Positions 62,092-64,000 of a stretch of DNA of 64,000 bases are shown here, in pieces. Position numbers and translations under genes: made by a program. Under the pieces are notes generated by a model. The model had not been told where the DNA came from, searched no databases, and worked only from the letters and a program-made list of their open reading frames with translations. Each line of letters begins with the position of its first letter. The first letter of the stretch is position 1. The DNA is from JBBRVP01 sp038246785 (GTDB taxonomy: Bacteria > Actinomycetota > Actinomycetes > Jiangellales > Jiangellaceae): NCBI GenBank assembly GCA_038246785.1, contig JBBRVP010000016.1, forward strand, positions 5,286 to 69,285. The letters are read 5' to 3'.

Positions 62092-63372
62092 ATGGCGACT
62101 GACGCGAGCCGCCCGGAGGGACCGGCGGCGCTCGCCCGGCGGCTGGGTCCGCGCGACGCGGTCGTGATCGGGCTCGGCTCGATGATGGGCGCCGGGGTCT
62201 TCTCGGTGTGGGCGCCGGCCGCGCGGGCAGCCGGCGTCGGGCTGCTCATCGGCTTGGGCCTCGCCGCGGGCGTCGCGTACTGCAACGCCGTGGCCTCGGC
62301 GCAGCTGGCAGCGGTCTACCCGGTGTCCGGCGGGACGTACGTCTACGGTCGCGAGCGGCTGGGCCCCTGGTGGGGCTTCACCGCCGGATGGGCCTTCGTC
62401 GTCGGCAAGACGGCTTCGTGCGCGGCGATGGCGCTGACGTTCGCCGCGTACGCCGTCAGCGGACCGGTGTGGGTGCAGCGGCTCGTCGCGCTGGCTGTCG
62501 TCGCCGCCGTCGCGGCACTGAACTACCGGGGCGTCACGCGCACGGCGCAGGCGACCCGGGTGCTCGTGGCGTTCACCCTGCTGTCGCTGGCCGTCGTGGT
62601 CGTCGGCGCCCTGCTCGCGCCGGCCACCGGCGCGGCGCAGCTGTCGGGGTGGGGGTCGCTGAGCCCGTACGGCGTCCTGCAGTCGGCCGGCCTGCTCTTC
62701 TTCGCCTTCGCGGGGTACGCCCGCATCGCCACGATGGGAGAGGAGGTCCGCGACCCGAGCACGACCATCCCGCGGGCGATCCCGGTGGCGCTCGGCATCA
62801 CGGCAGCGGCGTACGCCGTTGTCGGCGCCACAGCGCTGGCCGCCGTGGGAGCAGCCCGGCTCGCGGCCTCGGCCTCTCCGCTGGCGCTGGTGGCCTCGGC
62901 GACCCAGCCCGGGGTGGAACCGGTCGTCCGGGTCGGGGCCGCCCTCGCCTCGCTGGGGGCCCTGCTGGCGTTGATGACCGGCATCGGGCGGACGTCGTTG
63001 GCGATGGCGCGTGAGGGCGACCTGCCGCGGTGGCTTTCAGTCGTGCACCCGCGTCACCGGGTGCCGTACCGCGCCGAGCTCGGGCTGGCGCTCGTCGTCG
63101 GCGTCCTCGTCCTCACCACCGATCTGCGCGGCGCGCTCGGCTTCTCCTCCTTCGGCGTCCTCGTCTACTACGCCATCGCCAACGCCGCCGCCTCGACGCA
63201 GCCGCCCGAGGACCGGCGGTGGCCGCGAGCCCTCAACGCGCTCGGCCTCACCGGCTGCCTGGTGCTCGCCGCGTCGCTGCCGCTCGCCGCCGTCGCGACC
63301 GGCGTCGCAGTCATCGCTGCCGGGCTCGCCGGGCGCCGCCTGCTCCGCAGACCACGTTCAGCCGCGCGCTGA
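62092..63372 (+). CDS. APC family amino acid permease
   Basis: A 426-residue transporter with about twelve helices. The APC signature is in helix 1: RDAVVIGLGSMMGAGVFSVWAPAARAAG. Next come PVSGGTYVYGRERLGPWWGFTAGWAFVVGK and FFAFAGYARIATMGEEVRDPSTTIPRAI (helix 6 to loop), as in amino acid permeases. Substrate unknown. ATG at 62092. Divergent from the large membrane protein (178 bases between). Confidence 0.88.
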   Translation: MATDASRPEGPAALARRLGPRDAVVIGLGSMMGAGVFSVWAPAARAAGVGLLIGLGLAAGVAYCNAVASAQLAAVYPVSGGTYVYGRERLGPWWGFTAGWAFVVGKTASCAAMALTFAAYAVSGPVWVQRLVALAVVAAVAALNYRGVTRTAQATRVLVAFTLLSLAVVVVGALLAPATGAAQLSGWGSLSPYGVLQSAGLLFFAFAGYARIATMGEEVRDPSTTIPRAIPVALGITAAAYAVVGATALAAVGAARLAASASPLALVASATQPGVEPVVRVGAALASLGALLALMTGIGRTSLAMAREGDLPRWLSVVHPRHRVPYRAELGLALVVGVLVLTTDLRGALGFSSFGVLVYYAIANAAASTQPPEDRRWPRALNALGLTGCLVLAASLPLAAVATGVAVIAAGLAGRRLLRRPRSAAR

Positions 63373-63640
63373 CCCGGCCGGGGTCCAGTCGGGGTCGCAC
63401 CAGCGAGACCGAGCGCCTGGTCGAAGGCGGGAGCGTCGGCGGCCACCGCCACCACCGGCCGAACAGTCCGGCACGAGCGCATGGTGTGCTCCGGCTGCGC
63501 CATCGCGATCGTGAAGGCCGTCACCGCGGCCGTGCTTGCCGGCTCGCAGCGGAACGGCTGGCCGGTCGCGCGGGCGAGGTCTCAGCCGTGGAGCACGAGC
63601 TCGTCCAGCCGAGCGCATCACGAGATGGCTTCCGTCCTTG
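63358..63640 (-). pseudogene. Decayed TIGR03086-type (MDMPI-like) metal-binding protein
   Basis: The leftward frame reads LDELVLHG, a TGA stop where Trp is expected, DLARATGQPFRCEPASTAAV, TAFTIAMAQPEHTMRS, then a disturbed stretch and VVAVAADAPAFDQALGLAG, and in another frame DPDWTPAGSARG with a stop at 63358. HGWDLARATGQ and the DPxW ending are the C-terminal signature of TIGR03086 proteins. One nonsense and at least two frameshifts show it is broken; the N-terminal half is missing. Confidence 0.65.
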
Positions 63641-64000
63641 ACCGGGCAATTCGGTCTGGCGGGTGGCTGATGTAGTTGGCCCGTGACCTCGGTGATCGTG
63701 ACTGTGTCGAAGCAGCACTGACCATTCGAAATGAGGTCGACGCGCTGGGGGGCGGGTAGAGCAGGCCCCACAAGCCTCTCGCCGATTTCGCCTGCACGCG
63801 TCGCTGAGGATGGTGCCCCCAGCTGAGTACGAGCAGGCTCACTACGCTGCCCTCATCCCGCAGGGGCTCGGCAAAGTCGGCTGACGAGGGCTTGACCTGC
63901 AGGTTTGTGGTGCGACACGCGCTGTGACGTGTGTGACGGGTGTGGTCTGTGGGGCTTGGATGGCGGCGTCTACTCCTCCATCGAGCCTCAGGACCACACC
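63641..64000. other. Right-edge region without a recognised gene, with an inverted repeat
   Basis: I see no intact gene in the last 360 bases. At 63939-63963 and 63976-64000 two imperfect inverted arms (both starting GGTGTGGTC when read inward) face each other across 12 bases. This could be a hairpin or the terminal repeats of an insertion sequence lying beyond the window; composition is slightly less GC-rich here. Confidence 0.4.

Noticed and set aside
59988..62102. A 704-codon open frame antisense to the large membrane protein
   Set aside because: Rich in Arg, Gln, His and Pro without motifs; a shadow of the GC-rich gene on the other strand, which has helices and a GHSQG motif.

Overview
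The window is about 72-75% G+C with strong GC bias at third codon positions, frequent GTG starts and many ATGA start/stop overlaps. Mycothiol genes (an MshB-type deacetylase, a mycothiol-dependent maleylpyruvate isomerase-like protein), a DUF3263 protein, trehalose OtsA/OtsB, DUF6325/SHOCT proteins and MalT-type LuxR regulators all indicate a high-GC actinobacterium (Actinomycetota). The genus cannot be read from the sequence. Most of the window is ordinary chromosome; the accessory or decaying parts are about 26.6-27.4 kb, 35.9-37.6 kb, 57.3-57.6 kb and the right edge.

Regions. 0-12.2 kb: two large MalT-like LuxR regulators flanked by two DUF6325 + small SHOCT-like gene pairs, plus a DUF1269 protein, a membrane-anchored alkaline-phosphatase-fold protein and a DUF2252 protein. 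12.2-20.9 kb: SBF transporter, glutamate decarboxylase, K+ channel, secreted DUF1906 hydrolase with SH3 repeats, M20 peptidase, small metabolic genes and cutC. 21-29.4 kb: mechanosensitive channel, metY-metX, a frameshifted membrane protein, a decayed AbrB-type antitoxin, and a CIRCE-controlled groEL with an internal duplication of its ATP-binding segment. 29.4-35.9 kb: a SAM riboswitch driving thrC-moaD, then the trehalose genes. 35.9-37.6 kb: an intact Imm1 immunity gene among three decayed fragments resembling the C-terminus of SCP1.201/DddA-like deaminase toxins. 37.6-42.5 kb: mshB, an FAD oxidoreductase and a secreted M14 carboxypeptidase. 42.7-50.7 kb: a divergent two-component system next to a complete oligopeptide ABC transporter operon. 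50.7-64 kb: a GNAT protein, then a leftward operon (MFS, ring-opening amidohydrolase, carbamate kinase, CaiB-type CoA transferase, small membrane protein), a spermidine-synthase-like membrane protein, a large membrane protein with a serine-hydrolase motif, an APC permease and a pseudogene at the right edge.

How the genes connect. Methionine and sulfur metabolism appears twice: metY-metX, and the SAM-riboswitch-controlled thrC-moaD operon whose sulfur-carrier-like protein has residues beyond its Gly-Gly. Trehalose synthesis is split over divergent transcripts (otsA rightward; DUF3263-LytR_C-otsB leftward).

The window also carries two families of intergenic hairpins. One is a 70-bp element found in two divergent promoter regions. 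The other is a GATCAAGGAGAAG hairpin found at two convergent gene ends. The best candidates for something new are the deaminase/Imm1 locus, the groEL duplication, the thrC-moaD unit and the 70-bp palindromic element.
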